NCBI GenBank assembly: GCA_000158155.1
Contig: DS999409.1
Span: forward strand, 1-64,000
Direction of reading: 5' to 3'
Origin: a gamma proteobacterium NOR5-3
GTDB taxonomy: Bacteria; Pseudomonadota; Gammaproteobacteria; Pseudomonadales; Halieaceae
Length of the DNA stretch: 64,000 nucleotides
This document shows, piece by piece, positions 44,271 to 52,484 of the stretch. The position numbers and the translations under genes are program-made. A model generated the notes under the pieces. The model searched no databases, was not told the DNA's origin, and worked only from the letters and a program-made list of their open reading frames with translations. The first letter of the stretch is position 1. Each line of letters starts with the position of its first letter.

Positions 44271-44458
44271 GCACGTTTCTCCATTACCCGGCGTTGTCCG
44301 AGGCGGGTCTCTCCGTCGGGGCGGCCGAATTCCCCACAATACGCTATGCTTGCTACACAACAATGCCTGCGCGCCGTGTTTTGTGGATAGTCCCGGTGAC
44401 TGTTGCAACGGAAAGCGAGCTTAGCGGCACACAGGCGATATAAACAGGAGGACTTCGC

Positions 44459-44920
44459 GTGATCGAATTTAAGCTAAACGGTAAACAGGTGTCGACCGAT
44501 TCACCGGGCGATACGCCCCTGCTTTGGGTGATTCGCGACGAACAACAGCTTAAGGGCACCAAGTTTGGCTGCGGCATTGCCCAGTGTGGCGCCTGTACCG
44601 TGCAGCGCGATGGTGTGCCCGTGCGATCCTGCGTGCTACCGGTAAGTGAAGTGGCAGGCACGGACATCACCACCATCGAGGGGCTTGCCAGTGCCGAGGG
44701 CACGGCACTTAAGGAGGCTTGGGTCGACGCCCAGGTGCCCCAGTGTGGCTATTGTCAGTCGGGGCAGATTGTCACGGCAGAGGCTTTCCTTAAATCCAAT
44801 CCCAACCCCAGCGAAGAGGAGATAACCCAGGCTATGACCGGGAATCTGTGTCGCTGCATGTCCTACACCCGCATCCGCTCGGCCATAAAGTCTGCCGCAC
44901 AAGGCGAGGTGAATTCATGA
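44459..44920 (+). CDS. IorA-like 2Fe-2S subunit of molybdenum hydroxylase
   Basis: A 153-residue small subunit with two [2Fe-2S] clusters. The plant-ferredoxin-type cluster uses FGCGIAQCGACTV plus a Cys in VRSCVLPV. The all-helical second cluster uses CGYCQSGQI and NLCRCMSY. This is the IorA/isoquinoline-1-oxidoreductase alpha type that passes electrons from the molybdenum subunit. The start is GTG with a near-perfect AGGAGG 8 bases upstream. It overlaps the large-subunit gene by 4 bases (ATGA). TATGCT at 44345 and TATAAA further on are possible -10 elements. Confidence 0.92.
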   Translation: MIEFKLNGKQVSTDSPGDTPLLWVIRDEQQLKGTKFGCGIAQCGACTVQRDGVPVRSCVLPVSEVAGTDITTIEGLASAEGTALKEAWVDAQVPQCGYCQSGQIVTAEAFLKSNPNPSEEEITQAMTGNLCRCMSYTRIRSAIKSAAQGEVNS

Positions 44921-47169
44921 AAAGCATCAATACAGGCGTCAGTCGTCGAAGCTTTCTGGCGGGCAGTCTCGGTACAGGATTAGTGATGGGGCTGGGTGTG
45001 GTGTTGCCCGGCTGCTCAAAAGAAGAAGCGGTGAGTGAGATTGCTGCTACCGGTGGAAGCCGCCTGTTTTCGCCGGCGGTGTGGTTTGAGATCAATGAGG
45101 CCGGTGAGGTTCTGGTGAATATTGCCAAGGCCGAAATGGGGCAGCATGTGGGCACCGCACTGGCGCGCATCGTGGCCGATGAGTTGGGCGCTGATTGGGG
45201 CTCGGTGAGGCTGGCGCATGTCGATACCGATCCGAGGTGGGGTTATATGGTCACAGGTGGCTCCTGGTCCGTGGTCACCAGCTTCGAGATGTTGTCTCGC
45301 GCCGGTGCCGCAGGACGCACGGTGCTCATCGATGCCGCAGCCAAGCTGTCAGGTGTTGATGCAGCGCAGTTGAGCGCAGAGAACGGCGTCGTATCCGGTG
45401 CAGGCCAATCCCTGAGTTTTGCCGAGATTGTTTCTCGGGGTGATATCAACCGTAGCTTCAGTGAGGACGAGCTTGCGGCTATGCCGATCAAACCCGCCGC
45501 GGCGCGGACATTGATTGGTAAACCCGCCTCGGCCCTCGACGTGCCGGCGAAATCCAAAGGCACCGCTGTTTACGGTTTGGATGCCGAGTTACCCGGCATG
45601 GTTTACGCCCATCCCATCGTCGCACCCACGCGCTATGGGAGTGTTATTACAGCCATAGACGACAGTGCGGCCAGGGAGATTCCCGGCTATCAGCAGACGT
45701 TGACTATCGAGGACTCCTCGGGCTTCGTGCAGGGCATGGCGCTGGTGATCGCCGATAGTTTTCCCGCCGCCATGAAGGCCACCGATGCGGTTAAAGTCCA
45801 GTGGGATCTGGGAGAGACCGCATCTGTGAGCGAGGAAGATATTCTTGCGGAAGGCAAAGCGCTGGTCGACGATCCCTCCAGCGGGGTGTTGTTTGTCGAT
45901 GCCGGTGATACATCGGCGGCTATGTCTTCTGCCAGCGATACGCTGTCGTCTACTTACCGAACAAGCACTGCGCTGCACTTTACCTTGGAGCCACAGAACG
46001 CGCTGGTGGAATTCCGTGACGGGCAGTGCCACATCCATGCGGGCAATCAGTGGCAGTCTTTGATTATTCCGACGCTGGCCCAGTCTCTGGACATGGAAGA
46101 GAAAGATATCGTGCTGCACACCTATTATCTGGGGGGTGGCTTTGGTCGTCGTCTGTTCGGGGATCAGATGATTCCCGCTGCGCATGCAGCCCGTCAGCTG
46201 GGCAAGCCCGTAAAGCTCATCATGACCCGTCCTGCGGACAGTCTGTTTGACTGTGCCCGTTCGCCCTCGGTTGCCCGCCTCGATGCGGCCTTTAGCGAAG
46301 ATGGCAGTTTGAGTGCCATCGAGCATGCCGCGGCTGCCGGCTGGCCGACGCTGTCTATGGCGCCGGGTTTCCTCGGTGAAGGCGTGGATGGCGAGGGTAA
46401 GTTTGACGGCTTCTCGATTAATGGCTCGGACCATTGGTATTCGGTGGCGAATCATCGCGTGCGGGCAATCAACAATACGCTGGCGCAAAAGACCTTCCTC
46501 CCGGGTTGGTTGCGCTCGGTGGGACCCGGTTGGATTGCCTGGGGCGTGGAGTGTTTCATGGATGAAATCGCAGCAAAGCTGGGCGTGGACCCGCTGGAGT
46601 ACCGATTGTCCCTGCTGGATGCAGCCGGCAGACAGGCGGGAAGCGCGCCCATGCAGGTAGGAGGGGCGTCGCGTCTTGCTGCTGTGCTGGAAGATGTGCG
46701 CACACGTTCGGGCTGGGGTTCGCCTCTGCCAGACGGTGAAGCCCTGGGTGTTGCCGTCGCTCATGGTCAGGAACGTGCCATGCCGACCTGGAGTGCCTGT
46801 GTCGCGCATGTGGCTGTCGATGGAAAAAACGTCACGGTGAAAAAGCTCTGGCAGACATTGGACTGCGGCACCGTGGTGCATCCTGATGGTGCTCTGGCTC
46901 AGGCAGAAGGCGCTTCGCTCTGGGGTCTGAGTCTTGCCCTGCATGAGGGCACGGCCTTTGAGAACGGGCAGGTGAGGGACCGTAATCTGGACACCTACAA
47001 GCCTCTGCGTATGGCTGATGTTCCCGAGTTGGACATCAAGTTTATGGAAAGTAATGAGTTTCCTACGGGCTTGGGCGAGCCGCCTTTGATTGCGGTAGCG
47101 CCGGCTATTGGCAATGCGATTTTTGCGGCTACCGGCCAGCGCGTTCGAGACTTACCCATCAGACTGTAA
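44917..47169 (+). CDS. IorB-like molybdopterin-binding large subunit (aldehyde oxidase type)
   Basis: A 750-residue molybdenum-hydroxylase large subunit of the IorB type. A Tat leader (VSRRSFLAGSLGTGLVMGLG) is followed by a Cys (VLPGC), so it may be membrane-anchored in the periplasm. Molybdopterin contacts include YYLGGGFGRRLFGDQ, and the catalytic Glu lies in GLGEPPLIAVAPAIGNAIF near the C-terminus. Such enzymes hydroxylate N-heterocycles or oxidise aldehydes. Electrons would pass through the small subunit encoded upstream and usually on to a membrane cytochrome c. The start ATG (44917) overlaps the IorA stop. Neither the chaperone (XdhC-like) nor the cytochrome partner is in the immediate neighbourhood. 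The stop overlaps the end of the convergent AraC gene by 11 bases. Confidence 0.9.
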   Translation: MKSINTGVSRRSFLAGSLGTGLVMGLGVVLPGCSKEEAVSEIAATGGSRLFSPAVWFEINEAGEVLVNIAKAEMGQHVGTALARIVADELGADWGSVRLAHVDTDPRWGYMVTGGSWSVVTSFEMLSRAGAAGRTVLIDAAAKLSGVDAAQLSAENGVVSGAGQSLSFAEIVSRGDINRSFSEDELAAMPIKPAAARTLIGKPASALDVPAKSKGTAVYGLDAELPGMVYAHPIVAPTRYGSVITAIDDSAAREIPGYQQTLTIEDSSGFVQGMALVIADSFPAAMKATDAVKVQWDLGETASVSEEDILAEGKALVDDPSSGVLFVDAGDTSAAMSSASDTLSSTYRTSTALHFTLEPQNALVEFRDGQCHIHAGNQWQSLIIPTLAQSLDMEEKDIVLHTYYLGGGFGRRLFGDQMIPAAHAARQLGKPVKLIMTRPADSLFDCARSPSVARLDAAFSEDGSLSAIEHAAAAGWPTLSMAPGFLGEGVDGEGKFDGFSINGSDHWYSVANHRVRAINNTLAQKTFLPGWLRSVGPGWIAWGVECFMDEIAAKLGVDPLEYRLSLLDAAGRQAGSAPMQVGGASRLAAVLEDVRTRSGWGSPLPDGEALGVAVAHGQERAMPTWSACVAHVAVDGKNVTVKKLWQTLDCGTVVHPDGALAQAEGASLWGLSLALHEGTAFENGQVRDRNLDTYKPLRMADVPELDIKFMESNEFPTGLGEPPLIAVAPAIGNAIFAATGQRVRDLPIRL

Positions 47170-48250
47170 TCCGTCTGAAATCTGTGGAATGAGCGTCGCC
47201 CTTGCTGTAAACCGAGGGCGACGCGTCTCGATAGTTCCTGGGTGTCATTCCCGTCCAGCGCTTGAAGGCTTTTCGAAACGCGGCGGCGTCGTGGTAGCCC
47301 AGAGATGCTGCGACCGTTTCTACGGTCTGCCTGGGTTCCAGCAAATACCGCCGCGCTAATTCTGCGAGAAACTGATCCCTAATCTGCCGGTAGCTCGTGC
47401 CCTCTAAATCCAGGCGTCTCGCCAGAGTGCGTTTTGATACGAACAATGCGCGGGCGATCTCGGGCTCGCCGATGGATTCTACGGGCCGCAGCAGCATGAG
47501 TGTGCGCACGCGGTCGGCCATGGAGCTACTGGATCTGGGTGTCTGTTCAAGCAGGGTGTTACACAACTGTTGCGTCAGCCTGTACGAGGCATTGTCGCTG
47601 GTGGCGTTGGTTGCCGTGGCCAGGTCACCGGGTAAAACGTAACTGTTACGGGGGCAGTCAAAGCTGTAGGGAGCGTGGAGAAAGTTGTTGTAGTGCTGCA
47701 CATGCGCCGGTGAGCGGTGTGCAAATTCGATAACAGCTTCTGTTGCCGGTCGCCTGAGCACCGCCTCTACAAAAGATTGCACCACCATGGCAAAGCATTC
47801 CGCTATGGTTATCTGCGCAAAGACGTTGTCATCCACGGACATGCGTAAGCGCAGCTCACAGAGAATCCGCTCCTGAGAGACACTCACATCGACCGCGACC
47901 CAGGGCATACGCAGAGGCAGGTAGTCGCGCAGCGCATACAGGGCACTCATGAGGTCCGGACTGCACAAAGCCAGATACCCCAGAGGACCGTGGGCAGAGG
48001 GTTGTAGCTGCTCACCGAGACGTAAACCAAAGTCAGCAGAGCCCAGCAACTCGCGACCGTTCTTCATGATCTGAAGTTGCTGGTCTCCACTGATAAAGGT
48101 TTCGTCTCCCGGCATGAGGATAGTGTCGGGGAGACCCGTACCCTGGAGCAGTTTGCTCAGATCCCGTTCCTGCAGCTTGGCGACCCGCGCGATGATGCGA
48201 GAGTAGGTGCTCGGCAGAAGAAATGCATTAGTGTCGTTATTCATCAGCAT
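47159..48250 (-). CDS. AraC-family transcriptional regulator
   Basis: A regulator of about 363 residues. The N-terminal two thirds are the arabinose-binding-like domain found in OruR/ArgR-type AraC proteins (LLGSADFGLRLGEQLQPSAHGPLGYLALCSPDL). The C-terminal 85 residues hold two helix-turn-helix units (IARALFVSKRTLARRLDLEGTSYRQIRDQ and VAASLGYHDAAAFRKAFKRWTGMTPRNYR). ATG at 48250 is preferred; an ATG two codons on (48244) is possible, and a TTG at 48268 would reach into the direct repeats. It is divergent from the ferredoxin-CYP153 genes and probably binds the two repeats between them. In other bacteria this family controls CYP153 alkane hydroxylase genes in response to substrate. Confidence 0.9.
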   Translation of the reverse strand: MLMNNDTNAFLLPSTYSRIIARVAKLQERDLSKLLQGTGLPDTILMPGDETFISGDQQLQIMKNGRELLGSADFGLRLGEQLQPSAHGPLGYLALCSPDLMSALYALRDYLPLRMPWVAVDVSVSQERILCELRLRMSVDDNVFAQITIAECFAMVVQSFVEAVLRRPATEAVIEFAHRSPAHVQHYNNFLHAPYSFDCPRNSYVLPGDLATATNATSDNASYRLTQQLCNTLLEQTPRSSSSMADRVRTLMLLRPVESIGEPEIARALFVSKRTLARRLDLEGTSYRQIRDQFLAELARRYLLEPRQTVETVAASLGYHDAAAFRKAFKRWTGMTPRNYRDASPSVYSKGDAHSTDFRRITV

Positions 48251-48262
48251 CGCTGCGGGTTT

Positions 48263-48299
48263 TGGCAAATTATAACCCTGCTATGGCAAATTTTAACCC
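48263..48299. promoter_or_regulatory. Direct-repeat operator between AraC regulator and CYP153 operon
   Basis: Two copies of TGGCAAATTNTAACCC occur at 48263-48278 and 48284-48299, differing only at the N. The period is 21 bp, two helical turns. The second copy ends about 12 bases before the expected -35 region of a promoter whose -10 may be TAAGAT (48335-48340). Tandem half-sites of this size and spacing are the classic form of AraC-type activator sites, and the regulator gene starts next to them. Confidence 0.75.
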
Positions 48300-48360
48300 C
48301 TTATCGCGAAGCTTCTTCAGTACAGTGGTCTGCATAAGATAAGTCACGGAGAGCAGCACT

Positions 48361-48681
48361 ATGCCCACGATCACCCTGATCGAGCACAACGGCACCCGTC
48401 ATACCATCGACGCGGAAGTCGGTAAGTCCCTGATGATGAACGCCATTGATAACAGCGTTCCCGGTATCGATGCGGATTGCGGCGGTGCCTGCGCCTGTGG
48501 GACCTGCCACTGCTTTGTGGAAGAGCCGTGGTCGTCGGTAACTGGCGGTGCAGAATTGCTGGAAGAGTCTATGCTGGGTATGCGACCCGACCGAGCCGAG
48601 AACTCACGACTGAGTTGTCAGATTGATGTGTCAGACGATATGGATGGCTTAGTGGTGAGGCTTCCCGAGTATCAGATGTAA
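48361..48681 (+). CDS. [2Fe-2S] ferredoxin of the adrenodoxin/putidaredoxin type
   Basis: A 106-residue ferredoxin. The cluster cysteines are in CGGACACGTCHCF (C-x5-C-x2-C) and the fourth in SRLSCQI, with the acidic helix EESMLGM between, as in electron donors of bacterial P450s. GGAG lies 9 bases before the ATG. It is followed 25 bases later by CYP153 and should deliver electrons to it. No ferredoxin reductase gene is adjacent. Confidence 0.93.
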   Translation: MPTITLIEHNGTRHTIDAEVGKSLMMNAIDNSVPGIDADCGGACACGTCHCFVEEPWSSVTGGAELLEESMLGMRPDRAENSRLSCQIDVSDDMDGLVVRLPEYQM

Positions 48682-48706
48682 TGTGCAGTAGCCAAAGGAT
48701 AATAAT

Positions 48707-49951
48707 ATGAACCAAGCAATGAATTTGCCCGACCCCGCTGTCGTAGCCGTGGAAGATATCGACGTCAGTGACTCCCGTCTGTACGAGCAGGATGCCTGGC
48801 GCCCGTACTTTGAGCGCCTCCGTGCGGAGGATCCGGTGCATTACGTTGCCGACAGTCAGTTCGGTCCTTTTTGGTCCATCACACGCTTTAAGGACATTGT
48901 AGAAATCGATAGCAACTTTCAGGATTTCTCCTCAGAGCCGACCATTGTGATTGGCGACCTGACCGAAGAAATGCCCCTGGCCAACTTCATCTCCATGGAT
49001 CCCCCCAAGCACGACGTCCAACGTAAAGCCGTGCAGGGCGTGGTCGCGCCGAAAAATCTCGCCGAAATGGAGAGCCTTATTCGGGCGCGCGTGGGGGAAA
49101 TTCTGGATAGCCTGCCCGTGGGCGAGACCTTTAACTGGGTTGACGAGGTATCCATCAATCTGACGACCCAGATGCTGGCTACCTTGTTTGATTTTCCCTT
49201 TGAGGAGCGCACCAAGCTCACCTATTGGTCAGACCTTGCGACATCCACGCCGGAAATCGCGGGGGGTGATACGGATCCCGAAGAGCGACTTGCCGGTTTG
49301 AGTGAATGTCTGGAGACCTTTACGCGTATCTGGCATGAGCGTAAGGATGATGGTGTGGAGACCCTCGATTTGATTCGCATGCTCCAGCGCGATCCCAACA
49401 CCGCGAACATGGTTGATGAGCCCATGGAGTATCTGGGTAACCTGATTCTGCTCATCGTCGGCGGTAATGACACCACCCGCAATTCCGCCAGCGCGGGGGT
49501 GCTTGCCCTGAACCAGAATCCGGATCAGTACGACAAGCTGCGTGCGAATCCCGATTTAATTCCTTCCATGGTGTCAGAAGTGATTCGCTGGCAAACCCCA
49601 TTAATGCATATGCGCCGCACAGCGAACAAGGATGTGGAATTTCGGGGTAAGCAGATCCGCAAGGGCGACAAGGTTGTGATGTGGTACCTGTCCGGTAATT
49701 ACGACGAGACAGCTATCGAAAACGCGGATCGCTTTATCATCGATCGCGCCAATCCCCGGCACCACATGTCTTTTGGCTTTGGCGTACACCGCTGCATGGG
49801 CAATCGCCTGGCTGAGATGCAGCTGCGCATTCTCTGGGAGGAGATTATGCAGCGCTTCAGTAGAGTAGAGGTCGTTGGTGAGCCCGAGCGGGTGTTGTCT
49901 AACTTTGTTCGGGGCATCAGCAATCTGCCGGTACGTGTTCATCCCTTATAA
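48707..49951 (+). CDS. CYP153A: Cytochrome P450 CYP153-type terminal alkane hydroxylase
   Basis: A 414-residue soluble class I P450. Motifs: I-helix GGNDTTRNS, EVIRW (ExxR), and haem loop FGFGVHRCMGNRLAE with Cys363. Segments FISMDPPKHDVQRKAVQ, LATLFDFPFEERTKLTYWSD, EYLGNLILLIVGGNDTT and QTPLMHMRRTA match CYP153A enzymes, which hydroxylate medium-chain alkanes and fatty acids at the terminal carbon. AAGGA lies 6 bases before the ATG. It is in one transcript with the ferredoxin and is probably controlled by the divergent AraC regulator. The alcohol product would need dehydrogenases encoded elsewhere. The nearby molybdenum hydroxylase might act on an aldehyde, which is speculative. Confidence 0.95.
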   Translation: MNQAMNLPDPAVVAVEDIDVSDSRLYEQDAWRPYFERLRAEDPVHYVADSQFGPFWSITRFKDIVEIDSNFQDFSSEPTIVIGDLTEEMPLANFISMDPPKHDVQRKAVQGVVAPKNLAEMESLIRARVGEILDSLPVGETFNWVDEVSINLTTQMLATLFDFPFEERTKLTYWSDLATSTPEIAGGDTDPEERLAGLSECLETFTRIWHERKDDGVETLDLIRMLQRDPNTANMVDEPMEYLGNLILLIVGGNDTTRNSASAGVLALNQNPDQYDKLRANPDLIPSMVSEVIRWQTPLMHMRRTANKDVEFRGKQIRKGDKVVMWYLSGNYDETAIENADRFIIDRANPRHHMSFGFGVHRCMGNRLAEMQLRILWEEIMQRFSRVEVVGEPERVLSNFVRGISNLPVRVHPL

Positions 49952-49984
49952 AGTGATCTGCAGCGTTCCTATCGCAGGCTTTAG

Positions 49985-50368
49985 ATGGATGTAACGCCCT
50001 GTCACTGTCAAAGTGGCGAGGCGTTTTCGGTCTGCTGCGAGCCTTTTCTTGGCGGCACTGTCACCCCGCAAAGCGCCGAGCAGCTAATGCGTTCACGCTA
50101 CAGCGCGTTCGTGGTCTGTGACCAGTCGTATCTGTTGGCTACCTGGCATCCCAAAACCCGTCCCAGCCGCGTGCGTTTTGACGCGCAGCAGCGCTGGCTG
50201 GGGTTGAGTATTCGCAGTACTGAAGATGGGTCTGAGGAAGATCAGTGGGGCACGGTAGAGTTTGTTGCACGATTCAAGATCGCCGGCAAAGGACATCGCC
50301 TTCACGAGGTGAGTCGCTTTGAGAATCTGGACGGCCGTTGGTATTACCTTGATGGCAAGCATCTCTAG
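49985..50368 (+). CDS. ychJ: YchJ-family (UPF0225) SEC-C protein
   Basis: A 127-residue protein with an N-terminal SEC-C zinc motif (CHCQSGEAFSVCC), then the YchJ core: PQSAEQLMRSRYSAFVVCDQSYLLATWHPKTRP, LGLSIRSTEDG and VEFVARFKIAGKGHRLHEVSRFENLDGRWYYLDG. The core has an NTF2-like fold. The role is unknown, perhaps in protein handling given the SecA-like zinc motif. It starts 33 bases after CYP153 on the same strand, which is probably chance proximity rather than function. Confidence 0.92.
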   Translation: MDVTPCHCQSGEAFSVCCEPFLGGTVTPQSAEQLMRSRYSAFVVCDQSYLLATWHPKTRPSRVRFDAQQRWLGLSIRSTEDGSEEDQWGTVEFVARFKIAGKGHRLHEVSRFENLDGRWYYLDGKHL

Positions 50369-50387
50369 GACTTTTCCGGGGTCTTCG

Positions 50388-51542
50388 TTACTGCGCGTGA
50401 GTGCTGCTGTCGAGCAGGTGTTTTAGTGACTCCTCGGCCAATGCACTGACATCGAGACCCGCATCGTTACACATCATCATCAGGGAGCGATGCTTGCTGG
50501 GAATCCGCGCGTAATAGGTGGAGGTGCCTAGCCAGCCACCACTGTGTTCAAAGGTGGTTATGCCGTGTTCGTCGTTCAAAAACTGTCCGTTTGCGTAGAG
50601 TCGATTATCGTCATCACGATGCTGGCTATTGGGGGTATTCATTAGTGCCATCAAGGCGTCGGGATCCTTGCCCAACTGCGGCTCGTAAAAGTGCGCGTCC
50701 CAAATCAACAGGTCATCGAGGTTGGTATGCAAACCCCCGTCACCGACCCAGAAGAGATTGGTCATATCGTTGATGTACTCGCCGGCGTCATTCTTTTTGT
50801 AGCCGTCCGCGCGATGGGCGACGATTTCCACCGGATCGTCGCTAAAGAACGTGTTGTGCATGCCCAGGGGTTTGAAGATCCGCCGATGGGCATATTCACG
50901 CAGAGTTTCACCGGACACTTCTTCCACGAGCATCGACAGTAAAAAGTAAGCAAGATTGCTGTAGAGAAAGTTCTGTTGTGGCGCCTGTGCCAGCGGGAGT
51001 TGAGCGACCAGCGCATAAAACTCGTCAATCGTCAGATAGTCTTCGTTACCCAGGCGAAACTCGCCGCCCGCAGCGGATTTGAGGTTCAGGGCATTCTCCG
51101 CTTTGGGGCCCTCATAGGAGCCTGCCACCAGATCGTAGTCACCCATGCCGGACACATGGCCGAGCATGGCGTTGATGCTCACCTTGGAATCAAAGGGCTT
51201 TAGCTTCGGTAAATATTCTCGGATGTCGGCGTGAAGATCTATCTTGCCTTCGTCAGCCAGGAGCAGCACCGCCATGGCTGTAAACTGCTTTGAGACCGAG
51301 GCCATTCGATGTACGTGGCTGCCGTCCAGGGGCACGTTGAGTTCCATATTGGCCAGGCCGTAGCCCGTCTTGAGAATCCACTGACCGTCCCGGGCGACTC
51401 CGACGCTGCAGCCGGGGCCGTCGTCCGCGATGTGCTCAAAAACCGTATCTATGTCTTGAGGCAGGCCGGTCTGCGCAAAGCCTGGCAAGACGAAGGCGCC
51501 GAGAAGGCAGGCACCCGTAGCAGTGATCAGACGCATAGACAT
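50388..51542 (-). CDS. Exported beta-lactamase-family serine hydrolase
   Basis: A 384-residue class C beta-lactamase/PBP-like hydrolase. A signal peptide is seen (LITATGACLLGAFVLPGFAQ). The nucleophile motif is Ser82-V-S-Lys85 (MASVSKQF), followed by YSNLAYFLL (YxN) and HSGGWLGTSTY (HxG). ATG at 51542 is chosen over an upstream codon at 51560 because AAGGAG lies 7 bases before it. Likely a D-amino acid peptide or ester hydrolase acting in the periplasm. It is the third protein of this superfamily in the window, and unlike the first it has no extra domain. It is convergent with ychJ and follows the DUF1643-like gene on its own strand. Confidence 0.85.
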   Translation of the reverse strand: MSMRLITATGACLLGAFVLPGFAQTGLPQDIDTVFEHIADDGPGCSVGVARDGQWILKTGYGLANMELNVPLDGSHVHRMASVSKQFTAMAVLLLADEGKIDLHADIREYLPKLKPFDSKVSINAMLGHVSGMGDYDLVAGSYEGPKAENALNLKSAAGGEFRLGNEDYLTIDEFYALVAQLPLAQAPQQNFLYSNLAYFLLSMLVEEVSGETLREYAHRRIFKPLGMHNTFFSDDPVEIVAHRADGYKKNDAGEYINDMTNLFWVGDGGLHTNLDDLLIWDAHFYEPQLGKDPDALMALMNTPNSQHRDDDNRLYANGQFLNDEHGITTFEHSGGWLGTSTYYARIPSKHRSLMMMCNDAGLDVSALAEESLKHLLDSSTHAQ

Positions 51543-51556
51543 GGAAATTCTCCTTT

Positions 51557-52156
51557 TCAAGGCTGAGCCAGCCTGGCCAGATGAGCAACAACGGCCGACT
51601 GGGGCATACCCTGGGTATGCTTTGCTCGGTCCAGCACCGAGGGGCGCTGTGCCACCACACGCTGCTGACTCCGTGAGTAGTAAAAATCCCTGTCACTGCC
51701 CAGCGTATCGAAGCGCCCTTTCAGCGGGTCCAGCACCCGGTCAGATCCTCCCCAGGCGAACCAGGCCCAGGGGAAGTGCTGCTTCTCTGCGGGGCAGGGC
51801 GGTGCACGACGGCAGGTCTGAAGGGAGCGCTTTGCCTCGCGCAAATCCCGGTCGCACAGATAAAAGAGATTGAGTACCTGGACATAGCGGCCTGCAACAA
51901 CAGGCTTGTCGCTCAGGCTGTAGGATTGACGCACTACAGAGAGCACCGTGGGAAGAAACTTGTCACCAGACAGCGCAATAGGCGCGAGCTGGGCGCTGCG
52001 TTTGCTCGGGCCGGCAGAGCCTGGATTTTTGCCGATAACGCATCCTAGCACGGTGTCCTGATTCGTCGGAGCGATGATGGGATCGAGATAAATGCGGGTA
52101 TCAAAGCGAAAGCGCTGACCGCCGATGGTCTTAAATCGGGCCCAGAAGTGGCTCAA
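51557..52156 (-). CDS. DUF1643-like protein
   Basis: A 199-residue protein, possibly of the DUF1643 family: YLDPIIAPTNQDTVLGCVIGKNPGSAGPS corresponds to the family's LNPSTAD region, VQVLNLFYLCDRDL to its NLF segment, and FAWGG to its WG motif. The match is by eye and moderate. A TTG at 52156 overlaps the stop of the upstream small gene (TTGA), so translation is probably coupled; the frame stays open further upstream but inside that gene. No function is known. It sits 14 bases before the serine hydrolase start on the same strand, making a run of four genes. Confidence 0.55.
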   Translation of the reverse strand: MSHFWARFKTIGGQRFRFDTRIYLDPIIAPTNQDTVLGCVIGKNPGSAGPSKRSAQLAPIALSGDKFLPTVLSVVRQSYSLSDKPVVAGRYVQVLNLFYLCDRDLREAKRSLQTCRRAPPCPAEKQHFPWAWFAWGGSDRVLDPLKGRFDTLGSDRDFYYSRSQQRVVAQRPSVLDRAKHTQGMPQSAVVAHLARLAQP

Positions 52157-52479
52157 TAGTCGTCTTTCCCGGGATCTTTGGCAGCGTCGTCCGCAAACTC
52201 CTCGCGGCACTGGCTATGCACTTCTTTAATGCAGGCGGTTTTGTTCGCCCGCTGGTTGCAGTGCTGTTCTTCTACGAGGACACGGTACTCGCAGGCTTCT
52301 ATGGCCTCGTTTTTGGCCTCGGTCTCTATCTCGCCACCGTAGTATGTGTAGGGGTCGGTTTGCGTCTGTACCTGAGCGCTGAGAGAACTTGTGGCCAGCA
52401 TGCTGCCAACCACAAGCCCCACTCTGTTCCACAACAGCCGGCGCGGCACTGTCCTGTCCGCACCGTTGTGTCGGCGCAC
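52153..52479 (-). CDS. Small exported protein with four cysteines
   Basis: Unrecognised 108-residue protein starting at GTG (52479), with GGAG 9 bases upstream inside the end of the preceding large gene. A signal peptide (VGLVVGSMLATSSLSAQ) leads to a mature part of about 70 residues with four Cys (EACEYRV, QHCNQ, TACIKE, SQCREE). These are spaced like two CX9-13C pairs and followed by an acidic tail. This suggests a small helical disulfide-bonded periplasmic protein, though that is inference. It lies 5 bases after the BNR protein gene and overlaps the next gene. Confidence 0.6.
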   Translation of the reverse strand: MRRHNGADRTVPRRLLWNRVGLVVGSMLATSSLSAQVQTQTDPYTYYGGEIETEAKNEAIEACEYRVLVEEQHCNQRANKTACIKEVHSQCREEFADDAAKDPGKDDY

Positions 52480-52484
52480 AGGGT

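Noticed and set aside
45589-46944. A 451-codon open frame antisense to the IorB-like gene
   Set aside because: It is rich in Arg, His and Gln without fold-like pattern. The molybdenum subunit on the other strand has all family motifs.
49985-50368. Gene after CYP153 as the missing ferredoxin reductase
   Set aside because: It is a 127-residue SEC-C/YchJ protein with no FAD or NAD binding motifs.
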